A stretch of 64,000 nucleotides of DNA from Opitutus sp. (GCA_024998815.1 JACEUQ010000001.1:682001-746000), one strand, 5' to 3'; shown: positions 1 through 8,070, counted from the stretch's first letter. Numbers and translations are program-made. The notes: generated by a model not told the origin, from the sequence alone.

Positions 1-52
1 AGGCGGTGCGGCCTACCTGCGCGATCTCGGCGTCCTCTACGACCGCGTTTGA
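1..52 (+). CDS. 3' end of an unidentified protein gene (partial)
   Basis: A reading frame enters from the left edge at base 2 and encodes GGAAYLRDLGVLYDRV before a TGA at 50-52. Codon use fits the other genes here. The remaining 16 residues are too few to assign a family, so no function is proposed. The 112 bases before the sigma-factor gene hold an imperfect inverted repeat (arms near 66-73 and 107-114) that may terminate this gene. Confidence 0.45.
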   Translation, partial: GGAAYLRDLGVLYDRV

Positions 53-65
53 CAACGGGATAAAC

Positions 66-114
66 CACCCAGGAGCTCACCCAGCGGCCTAGCCACAACC
101 GGCTGCCCTGGGTG
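66..114 (+). terminator. Possible intergenic hairpin upstream of the sigma factor gene
   Basis: Arms CACCCAGG (66-73) and CCTGGGTG (107-114) are perfect reverse complements around an interior that is itself partly self-complementary. There is no T-tract, so this is at best a weak or Rho-assisted terminator of the preceding gene, or part of the leader of the sigma-factor gene. Confidence 0.3.
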
Positions 115-164
115 AATTCCCGTAGATCGCCAAACTCCCCAGCCCAATAACCCGAGGAAAAAAA

Positions 165-812
165 TTGGGAACAATTCAAGATTACGCGCGTCAGACGAGC
201 TCCGAACTTATGTCCACCAAAGCTCAGGAGGTCGCCTTGGATCGTCTGTTGGTTGATCGCTTTAAAAGCGGTGACGATGCCGCGTTTAATGAAATGGTGA
301 GCCGCCACTGGGACCGCATCTATGGAATGGTCCATCAGCTCCTGCGAAACCAGCAGGATGCCGAGGAGGTCACCCAAGACGCGTTTATCCGGGCACATCG
401 CGGGCTGGGGAACTTTCGCGGTGAGGCCGCGTTTTCGACTTGGCTGTACCAAATCGCCACCAACCTGGCGCGCAACCGCTACTGGTATTGGTGGCGGCGT
501 CGGCGCGATCAGACGGTCTCGTTTGATCAACCGGTGAGCGACAGCAACAGCACGCCGCTTTCGGAGGTTTTCTCGACCGACATGGCCACCCCGGGTGACA
601 TCACGGTGAACCAGGAACTCGTCGATCACATCGCTTTGGGGATGGAGAAAATTGGTGCCAAGCACCGTGAGGTTTTGATTCTCAGAAACGTCAAAAACCT
701 ATCCTACGAGGAAATCGCCGCGGTTCTCGGCATTTCGGTGGGTACGGTTAAAAGCCGGATCGCCCGCGCCCGCGAAAGCCTGCGCGCGGCTATCGGAAAG
801 GACTTCAAATGA
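165..812 (+). CDS. ECF-type RNA polymerase sigma-70 family sigma factor
   Basis: This 215-residue protein has the two-domain layout of extracytoplasmic-function sigma factors. Region 2 (about residues 33-118) includes DAEEVTQDAFIRAHRGL and the FSTWLYQIATNLARN stretch. Region 4 (about 160-210) carries a helix-turn-helix, YEEIAAVLGISVGTVKSR. It would direct RNA polymerase to a specific promoter set when released by its anti-sigma factor. The start is TTG at 165, preceded by GAGG at 154-157; an in-frame ATG at 210 is an alternative and would still leave both domains intact. The next gene overlaps its stop by 4 bases (ATGA), the usual arrangement for a sigma/anti-sigma pair. The regulon cannot be predicted. 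Confidence 0.93.
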   Translation: MGTIQDYARQTSSELMSTKAQEVALDRLLVDRFKSGDDAAFNEMVSRHWDRIYGMVHQLLRNQQDAEEVTQDAFIRAHRGLGNFRGEAAFSTWLYQIATNLARNRYWYWWRRRRDQTVSFDQPVSDSNSTPLSEVFSTDMATPGDITVNQELVDHIALGMEKIGAKHREVLILRNVKNLSYEEIAAVLGISVGTVKSRIARARESLRAAIGKDFK

Positions 813-1519
813 ACGACCGCCGCTTTACCGAATTGCTCAACCTCTACCTTGATCATCAGATCACTGCAGCGGAGGCCGCTGAGCTCGAAGCCGCCGTGCA
901 CAGTAGCCCCGCCCGGCGCCGGACCTACGAAGAATACTGCGCGCTTCAACGCGCTTGCAGTCAACTTGGCAGCAACGCCCGCGCCTGCGCCCCGATTGCG
1001 CCCCGCTTTGCCCGTTCAGTACAGGACGTGGAGCGCAAGATCACGGCCCCGCGCCGCGCTCACCGCTGGTATCCGCTTCAACTCGGCGGCCTTGCCACCT
1101 TGGCCATGGCGGCGGGTTTCGCGCTGGTCATCATCCTCAACCAAGCGCCCCAATCGGATCCGGCATCCGTGGCACGGAACCCAGCGCTGGCCGCAGTCCA
1201 ATCGGCACCGGTTTTGGTGGCTGCGGGTTCGCCTAGGCAGCCTGAAGTGGTGGTGGTAACGCCCTTCACTGTTCACCCTTCGCTCGTCGCAATTGGTTTA
1301 GCGGCAGCACAGAACGCGGACGATTCTCAAGTCGCCGGGCCTGACCGTGAGGCCCTTGAGTGGATGCAACGGGTTGACCAGCTTCCCCGCAGCACGCTCG
1401 TTCTCGACGAACAGGCCTTCACGGCACGCACCATGGTCCCGGTGGATACGCACGTGTTTAAGCGCCCCCATTCTCTGCAAAATTCCGCTGAGTTCACCGG
1501 GTTCCAGTTGTCGCGGTGA
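809..1519 (+). CDS. Putative membrane anti-sigma factor
   Basis: A 236-residue protein translationally coupled to the ECF sigma gene. Residues 1-60 resemble the helical anti-sigma N-terminus (LNLYLDHQITAAEAAELEAAV and a following Arg/Tyr-rich helix) but I do not see the HxxxCxxC zinc motif. A single transmembrane helix lies near residues 92-112 (GLATLAMAAGFALVIIL). The remaining ~120 residues are Ala/Pro/Val-rich, presumably periplasmic and without a recognisable domain. The expected role is to sequester the adjacent sigma factor at the membrane until an envelope signal is sensed. Function rests on gene position and topology more than on sequence motifs. Confidence 0.75.
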   Translation: MNDRRFTELLNLYLDHQITAAEAAELEAAVHSSPARRRTYEEYCALQRACSQLGSNARACAPIAPRFARSVQDVERKITAPRRAHRWYPLQLGGLATLAMAAGFALVIILNQAPQSDPASVARNPALAAVQSAPVLVAAGSPRQPEVVVVTPFTVHPSLVAIGLAAAQNADDSQVAGPDREALEWMQRVDQLPRSTLVLDEQAFTARTMVPVDTHVFKRPHSLQNSAEFTGFQLSR

Positions 1520-1537
1520 GGCGAGCCACTCGGGTCG

Positions 1538-1566
1538 TCGGACGCCGTGTACTAAGCGGCGTCCGG
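1538..1566 (+). terminator. Hairpin after the anti-sigma gene
   Basis: GGACGCCG (1540-1547) and CGGCGTCC (1557-1564) form a perfect 8-bp stem with a 9-base loop, extendable by one or two pairs, about 20 bases after the stop codon. Only ATTT follows, so intrinsic termination would be weak. Confidence 0.45.
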
Positions 1567-1666
1567 ATTTACCGGCTGAAATTTAGCCGTTATACCCAAT
1601 CGCGTTCCCGACAGCTTAACGATGAAACCGGTTCTTTTTGGGGAGAGGAAAACCTCGACGTAAACT

Positions 1667-1736
1667 CCTTGAGCTCACGCTCAAGGCCACACCCTGCGCG
1701 AACACACTGCTCGTGGCCTTGAGCGTGAGCTCAAGG
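1667..1736. repeat. Cruciform-type inverted repeat, copy 1 (CCTTGAGC family)
   Basis: Two 24-bp arms (1667-1690 and 1713-1736) are exact reverse complements around a 22-base spacer. Each arm starts or ends with CCTTGAGCTCACGCTCAAGG or its complement, which is itself a small hairpin (CCTTGAGC/GCTCAAGG around 4 bases). The element sits between the converging anti-sigma and yqeY genes. A second copy at 16060-16188 has the same 20-bp arms but a different interior. Function is unknown; a bidirectional terminator or nucleoid-binding site is possible. Confidence 0.85.
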
Positions 1737-1770
1737 ATGCCCGAAACCTAAATTTGAACGCTGATGAGCA

Positions 1771-2220
1771 TCAGGGCAGTTTGGCCTGGATCAGCTTGCT
1801 GACGGCACCGAAATCGATGAGGCCTGCGTCGGGGTGCTGCTTGAGCGCGCCGATCACTTTGCCCATCTCCTTTTTGCTTAACGCACCGGTTGCGGCAATG
1901 GCCTCGGCGACGAGTGACTCCAGTTTGCCGGCGTCGAATCCCTTGGGCAGGTACTTTTCGACCAGGGCGATCTCCTTGAGGTTGGCCTCAATCAGGTCGT
2001 TGCGACCGCCTTTGGCGAACTCGATGTTGGCAGCCACGAGGTTTTTCACGGCTTTGCGCAAGGTCACCAAGACCAGCTCATCGTCGATGGGCTTATTGAG
2101 GTCCATCGCCGCACGCTGAATGGCGCCGTCGTTGGTGCGTAGGATCGTGGCAAGGGCGCTGTCGCGCGCTTTGACTGCGATGATGATGTCGGCTCGGAGG
2201 GTTTCGTAAATCGTGGCCAT
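1771..2220 (-). CDS. yqeY: GatB/YqeY domain protein
   Basis: The 149-residue product matches the YqeY family along its whole length: an N-terminal helical part (TIYETLRADIIIAVKARDSALATILR) and a C-terminal part with LVEKYLPKGFDAGKLESLV and KKEMGKVIGALK. YqeY shares the tRNA-interacting tail domain of GatB, the amidotransferase subunit, but its own role is not well established. The gene follows the oleB-like gene on the same strand after about 57 bases and could be its operon tail. The convergent side carries the CCTTGAGC inverted repeat. Confidence 0.9.
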   Translation of the reverse strand: MATIYETLRADIIIAVKARDSALATILRTNDGAIQRAAMDLNKPIDDELVLVTLRKAVKNLVAANIEFAKGGRNDLIEANLKEIALVEKYLPKGFDAGKLESLVAEAIAATGALSKKEMGKVIGALKQHPDAGLIDFGAVSKLIQAKLP

Positions 2221-2277
2221 GGTTTGAAGGCGCAGCGTGAACGCCCGCGAGCCCCTGTCGAGCCGACTGATACCGGT

Positions 2278-3156
2278 TTAACGAAGGAACTGCGTGATGC
2301 GCGGGATCGCCTCGGTATTGGCGTCCGCCAGCACATAGTGGCCGGCATCCTCTAGGTAGTAGCTTTGCGCCTGGGGCAGGCGCTTGCCCCACTCCTCGTA
2401 AAAATAGTCGTTAAAGCAGAAATCCCTTCCGCCCCACATGATGAGGGCGGGGTTGTTTTTAAAGTTCTTCAGGCCTGCCGCCGTATCGGTGAGCGTGCGC
2501 CAGGTCGGATGCGACGGCAGCATGGGAATATCCTTAACGAAGGCGTCCACCGCGACCCGGTTTGCCCACGAATTATAGGGGAGCAAAAACCCGCGTTTCT
2601 CGGCGGCGCTCAGTTTGCGGCGGTGCATCGACATCCACACGGCGGGGGCCGCGAAACCGTTGAGCCCACGCACCAGTGCGGAGCCGGGGAAACGGGTTTT
2701 GCACAGGGCGATGCGACTGGGGATGTGCGGCGAGGGAAACGCCCCGGTGTTGAGCACGACGAGTTTGCCGATGCGTTGGGGATAACGCGCCGCATAGCCA
2801 AAACCGATCGCCCCACCCCAATCATGCACAACTAAATGAATACGCTTAACCCCAAGGTGGGTGAGGAGCGCATCCACGTCCCCTATACGCGATTCCAGCG
2901 TGTACGGGTAGTCCTGGGGCTTTTCGGATAATCCCATGCCGATGTGGTCAGGCACAATGCAGCGCATGTTCGGCGCGACCGCCCTCACCAACTCCCGGTA
3001 ATAAAACGACCAGGTCGGATTACCGTGCAGCATGAGCACGGCCTCATCGCCGTCGCCACCCTCATCGAGGTAGCTCATGCGCGCGCCGCGCGGGGTCGCG
3101 AACGAGCGCGGCGTGAAAGGATAAAGGGGCTTAAGCCAGTCGGGTAGTGTTACCAT
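2278..3156 (-). CDS. oleB: Alpha/beta hydrolase, OleB-like (beta-lactone decarboxylase family)
   Basis: About 292 residues with the haloalkane-dehalogenase-type alpha/beta fold. The oxyanion motif HGNPTWSFYYR (from residue 44), the nucleophile elbow HDWGG (Asp112) and the C-terminal DAGHYVLAD with the catalytic His are all present. The LHGNP.WSFYYR and PDHIGMGLSEKP strings are typical of OleB, which decarboxylates cis-beta-lactones to cis-olefins in long-chain hydrocarbon synthesis. The gene overlaps the OleA-like gene, which supports this assignment over a true dehalogenase. ATG at 3156 is chosen; a TTG at 3177 would extend it into oleA by 28 bases. No oleC or oleD follows. Confidence 0.8.
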   Translation of the reverse strand: MVTLPDWLKPLYPFTPRSFATPRGARMSYLDEGGDGDEAVLMLHGNPTWSFYYRELVRAVAPNMRCIVPDHIGMGLSEKPQDYPYTLESRIGDVDALLTHLGVKRIHLVVHDWGGAIGFGYAARYPQRIGKLVVLNTGAFPSPHIPSRIALCKTRFPGSALVRGLNGFAAPAVWMSMHRRKLSAAEKRGFLLPYNSWANRVAVDAFVKDIPMLPSHPTWRTLTDTAAGLKNFKNNPALIMWGGRDFCFNDYFYEEWGKRLPQAQSYYLEDAGHYVLADANTEAIPRITQFLR

Positions 3157-4190
3157 TCGAGTGCGAGCATCAGACAATTTAGACCGCTGCCGATTCCGAG
3201 CAGCGCAACCTTGGTTCCGTCGGTCACCGCGCCTGCTTCAACCGCCTTGGCGAGCGTGGAGGGCAGCGCAACTGAACCGGTGTTACCCAGGGTTTCAAAC
3301 GTGGAAAAATCTTTGGCGAGATCCAGACCCAGCGCCTCATAAAGTTTGCGCCGATGCGTACTGCCAACCTGGTGACAGATAAACCGGTCCGCCGTGTTCG
3401 CATCGTAACCGGTTTCGGCGGTGAACGCATCCCAGGTGTCCTTCGCCAGCGCCAGACCCGCGGTGAGCAGAGCCTCGCTGTCGGTTTGCATGGCCAGCGC
3501 CTCGGCGCCGTGGTTGTCACCTTGGCAAAGCTCGCTGTGCACGGTAGCCGCGCGGGCGATACCACCCAGCAGGCGATGCGGGCTTGAGTCGCGAGGCAAA
3601 ACCGATTCGTGGCACACAACCGCACCCACCGCTCCCGAGCCAATGGTGAGATTGGCGAAAAACGGCTTGATGCCGTTTCGATCCAGCGGCGACTCCAGCA
3701 GCGTTTTGAGTGTCTGCTGGACAAGCGGGCCGCCGTTTTCGCCGGAGACGATTAGGGCGCATTTGATTTGTCCGCTCTCAATCAGACCCGCGGCGATGGT
3801 GAGCGAGTTGAGAAAACCCAGGCAGGCGTTCGACACATCGAAAATCTGGGCGCTGGCAGGCAGGCCGATCTTGCGGTGGGCAAAGGACGCGGTGGCCGGT
3901 TCCATCATATCGCGGCACACCGCACTGTGTATAAACAGCTCGACCTGCTCAGCACGCAGGCCGGACTTGGCCAGGGCCGCTTTGCCGGCAGCTGCGCTGG
4001 CGTCGGATGGACGCGTGCCAGCTGGCCAGACCCGGCGCTCACGAATGCCGGTCATCAACTCGAGGCGGCCAAAGGGCAGCTTCAGACGCTCGTAGAGCGG
4101 ACGCAGGCGCTCCTCGATGTCGGTCGTGGTCAGGACCTCGTCGGGCAAGGCGACGGCGAGGGATTCGATGCAGGTGTGGTTGAAACGCAT
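3150..4190 (-). CDS. oleA: OleA-like thiolase-fold acyl-CoA/ACP condensing enzyme
   Basis: 346 residues of the KAS III/thiolase fold. The catalytic Cys123 (SNACLGF), His273 (CHQVGSTHRR) and Asn303 (LGNTGS) form the usual triad. Glu97 in MMEPATAS aligns with the glutamate that OleA uses for head-to-head Claisen condensation, and the C-terminal LLGIGSGLNC is an OleA hallmark. The family joins two fatty acyl thioesters into a beta-keto acid. FabH is less likely because of these features and the OleB-like neighbour. It overlaps fabI by 1 base upstream (TGATG) and oleB by 7 bases downstream, so the genes are translationally coupled. OleC and OleD partners are absent from this window. Confidence 0.85.
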   Translation of the reverse strand: MRFNHTCIESLAVALPDEVLTTTDIEERLRPLYERLKLPFGRLELMTGIRERRVWPAGTRPSDASAAAGKAALAKSGLRAEQVELFIHSAVCRDMMEPATASFAHRKIGLPASAQIFDVSNACLGFLNSLTIAAGLIESGQIKCALIVSGENGGPLVQQTLKTLLESPLDRNGIKPFFANLTIGSGAVGAVVCHESVLPRDSSPHRLLGGIARAATVHSELCQGDNHGAEALAMQTDSEALLTAGLALAKDTWDAFTAETGYDANTADRFICHQVGSTHRRKLYEALGLDLAKDFSTFETLGNTGSVALPSTLAKAVEAGAVTDGTKVALLGIGSGLNCLMLALEW

Positions 4191-5008
4191 CAGGCTTTGG
4201 ACTCCATGCGCATGGCCAACCGCACGACCTCTTTGTCGAAGTAGTTACTGCCGAGACCGGCGTCGACGACGAGAGTGGTGCCATTGACGCCACTGCTACG
4301 CTCGCTGAGCAGGAAAACCGTGGTGTTGGCCACTTCCTGCGTACTCAGATTACGCTTACGGAAGGTGAGTTTTTCGGCGTAAAGATAACTTTCCAAATAG
4401 CCGGGGATGCCGGCCGAGGCGCTGGTTTTAAGCGGGCCGGAACCGACGACGTTGAAGCGCACCTCGCTGTGATCGCTGAATGATTTGGCTAAAAACCGGG
4501 AAGCTGACTCGAGGGCGGCCTTAATCGGGCCCATGTAGCCGTAGTTGTCGGGCGTCACCTGCAACGAGGAGATGCCGATGGTCACCACGGAGGCGTTTTT
4601 GACCAGCAGGGGCTTGAACGCGTTGGCCACCTCAACAAGCGAAAACGCCGAGATGGCGGTCGCCTGAAGGAAGTCCGCGCGCTTGGTTTCGTGAAACGGT
4701 TTAAACCCCTCGCTGTAGTTGGCGAAGGCGATCGAGTGGACGATGCCGTGGATCGCGTTAAACCCAGCGGCGGCGACGTCAGCGGCGAGGCGGGCGGCTG
4801 CGCCCTCCTGCTCCACGTCGCACACGAAAACCGGCTTGCCCGCCAAGGTGGTTTCCAAGGACGCCTTTCGGGCGGGACTGCGCACGCTGTAAAGCACGAC
4901 TGCGCCCTGCTCCTCCAGAGTTTTGGCGGTGAACCAGGCAACGCTCTTTTTGTTGGCGACACCCAGGACCACGAAGGTCTTGCCGGTGAGATTTAAGAAA
5001 TCACTCAT
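4190..5008 (-). CDS. fabI: Enoyl-ACP reductase, FabI type (divergent)
   Basis: 272 residues of the short-chain dehydrogenase fold, with the FabI-specific nucleotide-binding start VVLGVANKKSVAW and the Y-x6-K catalytic pair at Tyr156 and Lys163 (NYGYMGPIKAALE). VVGSGPLKTSASAGIPGY and the C-terminal TLVVDAGLG also fit. It would reduce trans-2-enoyl-ACP with NAD(P)H. The position equivalent to the usually conserved Tyr146 is Ile, so this may be a specialised paralogue. The start is ATG 5008, sharing one base with the fabZ stop; a GTG at 5011 adds one residue. It lies between fabZ and oleA in one operon. Confidence 0.87.
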   Translation of the reverse strand: MSDFLNLTGKTFVVLGVANKKSVAWFTAKTLEEQGAVVLYSVRSPARKASLETTLAGKPVFVCDVEQEGAAARLAADVAAAGFNAIHGIVHSIAFANYSEGFKPFHETKRADFLQATAISAFSLVEVANAFKPLLVKNASVVTIGISSLQVTPDNYGYMGPIKAALESASRFLAKSFSDHSEVRFNVVGSGPLKTSASAGIPGYLESYLYAEKLTFRKRNLSTQEVANTTVFLLSERSSGVNGTTLVVDAGLGSNYFDKEVVRLAMRMESKA

Positions 5009-5490
5009 CACTGCTGTTGCTGCTGCTGCTGTTGAGCTGCGGCGGCGCCACCCTCGGGCGTTTTCCAGGCCACGGCGAATTCCACTGTCAGCACCCGGGT
5101 GCCATCGGCCTTTTTGATCGCACCGGTCATCATGGTGAAGGCGCCGACCACTTCCTTTTTCTTCACCTCGATGAGAATCGTGTCACCGGGGTAAATGGGG
5201 CTGCGGAAGCGCACATCGGCTATCTTGGCCAAAAGCGGCACGCCTTCGCCGGGTTTGGCACCCGCGGCCAGCGCCTGCTTGGCCATGAACAAGGCGCCGG
5301 TTTGAAACACCGATTCGCACAGCAGAACGCCGGGCGTGATGGGTGCCGAGGGGTAGTGGCCCTTGTAGAAATCTTCCTCGGCGCGCCAGGTGCGGCGGGC
5401 GGTGAGGCTGTCGGCGGTTTCGGCGACGATATCGTCGACAAAAAGAAAGGGTGGCCGGTGCGGGATGAGGTCGGTGACGGCGGTGGACAT
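5008..5490 (-). CDS. fabZ: 3-hydroxyacyl-ACP dehydratase, FabZ-like, with a polyglutamine tail
   Basis: 160 residues with the hot-dog fold of FabZ. The N-terminal LIPHRPPFLFVDDIV and the active-site segment FYKGHYPSAPITPGVLLCES contain catalytic His45 and Glu59. It would dehydrate 3-hydroxyacyl-ACP, the step before FabI. The start ATG 5490 is chosen because the family begins here and the longer frame to 5640 runs into the GT61 gene. The last residues are AAAA followed by eight Gln, written mostly as CAG repeats, which is unusual for FabZ. It heads the fabZ-fabI-oleA-oleB operon. Confidence 0.87.
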   Translation of the reverse strand: MSTAVTDLIPHRPPFLFVDDIVAETADSLTARRTWRAEEDFYKGHYPSAPITPGVLLCESVFQTGALFMAKQALAAGAKPGEGVPLLAKIADVRFRSPIYPGDTILIEVKKKEVVGAFTMMTGAIKKADGTRVLTVEFAVAWKTPEGGAAAAQQQQQQQQ

Positions 5491-5554
5491 GGAAAGGCTG
5501 AAACCACACCGAGACTCCCCTTGCCCTGCAAGGTCGGAAATGCCCGATTCGGCG

Positions 5555-6577
5555 CTAGTTTTTTCGTAGCGCGGCGAGGATGGCCGGCACATCGGCCTGC
5601 AGGTCGAGGCGGTTCCCACGGGGTTCATGGCGAATCGCATCCGGTCCAGGGGGTATCACGGCGTGGTAATCGAGGGTTTTCAGTTCCGCCAGGCGGCCGA
5701 AGCAGGGGTTAACATACGCGCGGTGGAAAAACTCCACCACCCGCGTGCCCGCTGGACTGAAAACCAAGTTGGCCAGCCCCGCTCCATGCGGCGCCACCAC
5801 TTCGCGGGCATGGGCGAAGGCGTTGATCTGGTCCAGCCAGGAGAGCTCCTCGAGCCGCAATTTCGTGAACCCGCGCGCCTCCAATTGCGGCCACAGCTCG
5901 GCTTCGTTGAGCACGCGCCTGCGTTCGGCGTTTTCGCGACTCACGTAAATTTTATCGCCAAAAACAGGCGCAGTCCCCCGCCAGGGTGCGGTGAACTCAT
6001 ACACGCGCTTGACCCCAAGTGGGCTCGGGTTCCCTGCCCTGTCCGTGAGCGGTGGAATCAAAAGCTGTTCGCACTCAAAATGCGTATGGCGCCCAACCGC
6101 CAAAATCGGGCCTGAAAAACGGCCCAAATCAAAGGCTTCTCGAATAAACGGCGCGCGCTGACTGACAATAATGCCCGTTCCCGCCGCTCGCTCCAGCGCC
6201 AGCAGCCGTGGCAACTCTTCGAGCAACCAGTGGCAATAGCGGGTGCCGAGATTGACCGCGACCACCGCCGTCGCACCGGCAATTCGCACCGGTCGCCGGA
6301 TCTGGGGGTAACCGAGTAGCCAATGTGAATCGGCCGGCCCGCCGAAATCGGTGGATACATCAATAGCCACGGAGCTTCCATCGGGGGCGAGCACGGTGCC
6401 GGAGCCAAAAACCCGGCCGCCTGGCAACTGCGCAACCCAGCTGGCTGCGGACGTTGCGCCTGACTCAGTCTCTACGTTTTTCGAATCAAGATAACTCCCG
6501 CCAAAACGCGCGAGCAGGGCGTCCAGCCGCTCGCAGGCGACGGGCGGCGGCAGGTAGCTGGAGGTGCTCGTCTTCAA
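5555..6577 (-). CDS. Glycosyltransferase family 61 (DUF563) protein
   Basis: 340 residues. The central region NLGTRYCHWLLEELPRLLAL and the C-terminal KIYVSRENAERRRVLNE and VVAPHGAGLANLVFSPAGTRVVEFF are the signature blocks of the GT61/DUF563 family, which transfers sugars to glycans. The acceptor and donor cannot be told. There is no signal peptide or membrane segment, so it is likely cytoplasmic. The frame opens with TTG at 6577 and has no obvious ribosome-binding site. It precedes fabZ by 64 bases on the same strand, but a functional link is not evident. It is far from the polysaccharide locus at 29-56 kb. Confidence 0.8.
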   Translation of the reverse strand: MKTSTSSYLPPPVACERLDALLARFGGSYLDSKNVETESGATSAASWVAQLPGGRVFGSGTVLAPDGSSVAIDVSTDFGGPADSHWLLGYPQIRRPVRIAGATAVVAVNLGTRYCHWLLEELPRLLALERAAGTGIIVSQRAPFIREAFDLGRFSGPILAVGRHTHFECEQLLIPPLTDRAGNPSPLGVKRVYEFTAPWRGTAPVFGDKIYVSRENAERRRVLNEAELWPQLEARGFTKLRLEELSWLDQINAFAHAREVVAPHGAGLANLVFSPAGTRVVEFFHRAYVNPCFGRLAELKTLDYHAVIPPGPDAIRHEPRGNRLDLQADVPAILAALRKN

Positions 6578-6654
6578 GGGATTTTAATGCGGGTGAAACC
6601 GTCCGCAGGCAGCGACTCCAGCATAGGCTCCATCTTAGGCTCCCGCCTGACGCT

Positions 6655-7998
6655 TTAGCGGCGGCGCGGCTGCAAACGCGGCGACCACGAGAAATACTCC
6701 TTGGGCTCCTCGGCCATCGGCGCAGCGGCCGATTTTCCGGCACTTGGAGGCGGCGTGGTCGGGGGCAAGCCCGCGGCCTCGCGCAGTTTATCCTTTTTGC
6801 TTTTGCGCTTACCCTTAACGCCTCCCGTGCCCGGCGCAGTCGGCACGATGACGTCGGTGGGCTCCAGCCCTTCGAGTTGTTCTCGCACAATCGACAGCCG
6901 GTTCCGCTTCTCAATGAGGCGGAAATGCGCGTCGGTTTCCGCGCTGATAAAACTCACCGCGACCCCGCTTTCGCCGGCGCGCCCGGTGCGGCCGATGCGG
7001 TGAACGTAATCGGCCGGTGAGCGCGGCAGGTCGTAGTTCACCACCACAGGCAGGCTGGCAATGTCGATGCCCCGCGAGGCGACATCGGTGGCGATGAGAA
7101 CGCGCACCTGGCTCGCCTTGAAATCCGCCAGCGCCTGCGTGCGCGCGCCTTGGCTGAGTTCGCCGTGAAGCGCGGCCGCGTCGATTCCGGCGCGTCGCAG
7201 TTTTTCGGCGACGTGCTCGGTGGTGTACTTTGTGGCGACAAAAACCAGCACGCGAGTCCAGCCATTGAGCTCGATGAGATTGCGCAGGAGTTGGGTGCGC
7301 AGCGGCGCGTCGACCTCGAAGGCGCGTTGCTGAATGTCGGGCGTGTCGGTGGGCGCCGCGGGCATTTGGATGCGCGTGGGATTAAGCAAAAGATTCTCGG
7401 CGAGTTTCCACACCGCCGGAGGAAAGGTGGCGGAAAATAGCAGGTTCTGGCGGCGTGCAGGGAGCAGGGCGATAACGCGCGCGAGTTCATCAGCAAAACC
7501 CAGCGAGAAGAGCCGGTCGGCCTCGTCGAGCACCAGTGTGGTCACTGCGGACAGCGACACGGCGTTGTGATCAACCAGATCGAGTAGCCGCCCGGGTGTG
7601 GCCACGATGATGTCGGCGCCGCCGCTGAGCGCCATCATCTGCGGATTGATGGAAACGCCACCGGTGACGACCATGGTTTTAAACGACTCGGTGCCGGGCA
7701 AATGGCGCCCATAGGCCAAAAGGGCTTCGCCGATTTGCGCGGCGAGCTCGCGCGTGGGAACCAGAATCAGCGCCCGCACAAACCGGCCGCGACCGCGCGG
7801 GGTGGCGGCGAGGGTTTGCAGCAGCGGAAAGGTGAAGGCGGCGGTTTTACCGGAACCGGTTTGTGCGGAGGCCCAGACATCGCCCCCGCGCAGGATCGCA
7901 GGAATGGCGGCGGATTGAATCGGCGTGGGCGTGAGGTAATTGCGCTCGGCGAGGGCTTGGAGCAGTGGCGCGGACAGGCCGAGAGAAGAAAAAGACAT
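6655..7998 (-). CDS. DEAD-box ATP-dependent RNA helicase, RhlE-like
   Basis: 447 residues with the full helicase motif set: Q motif region (LSAPLLQALAERNYLTPTPIQ), Walker A AQTGSGKT, PTRELA, TPGRLLD, DEAD in VLDEADRLFSLGF, SAT in LLFSATF, and the C-terminal VLIATDVASRGIDI and HRIGRTGRAG. The core ends near residue 370; a basic, Lys- and Pro-rich tail follows (KGKRKSKKDK and on), as in RhlE proteins. It would unwind RNA duplexes in ribosome assembly or mRNA turnover. The gene lies alone between the Aas-like and GT61 genes on the same strand. Confidence 0.93.
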   Translation of the reverse strand: MSFSSLGLSAPLLQALAERNYLTPTPIQSAAIPAILRGGDVWASAQTGSGKTAAFTFPLLQTLAATPRGRGRFVRALILVPTRELAAQIGEALLAYGRHLPGTESFKTMVVTGGVSINPQMMALSGGADIIVATPGRLLDLVDHNAVSLSAVTTLVLDEADRLFSLGFADELARVIALLPARRQNLLFSATFPPAVWKLAENLLLNPTRIQMPAAPTDTPDIQQRAFEVDAPLRTQLLRNLIELNGWTRVLVFVATKYTTEHVAEKLRRAGIDAAALHGELSQGARTQALADFKASQVRVLIATDVASRGIDIASLPVVVNYDLPRSPADYVHRIGRTGRAGESGVAVSFISAETDAHFRLIEKRNRLSIVREQLEGLEPTDVIVPTAPGTGGVKGKRKSKKDKLREAAGLPPTTPPPSAGKSAAAPMAEEPKEYFSWSPRLQPRRR

Positions 7999-8070
7999 GG
8001 CCTAGCGATGAGCGCAGGTCGGGCGGGTGGGAATGCTAAAGATTCGCCCCGCCCTTTCGTCCGTTTCCGG

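Noticed and set aside
2278-3156. Haloalkane dehalogenase
   Set aside because: The Asp nucleophile and fold fit, but OleB shares them, and overlap with an OleA-like gene makes the olefin-pathway relative more likely.
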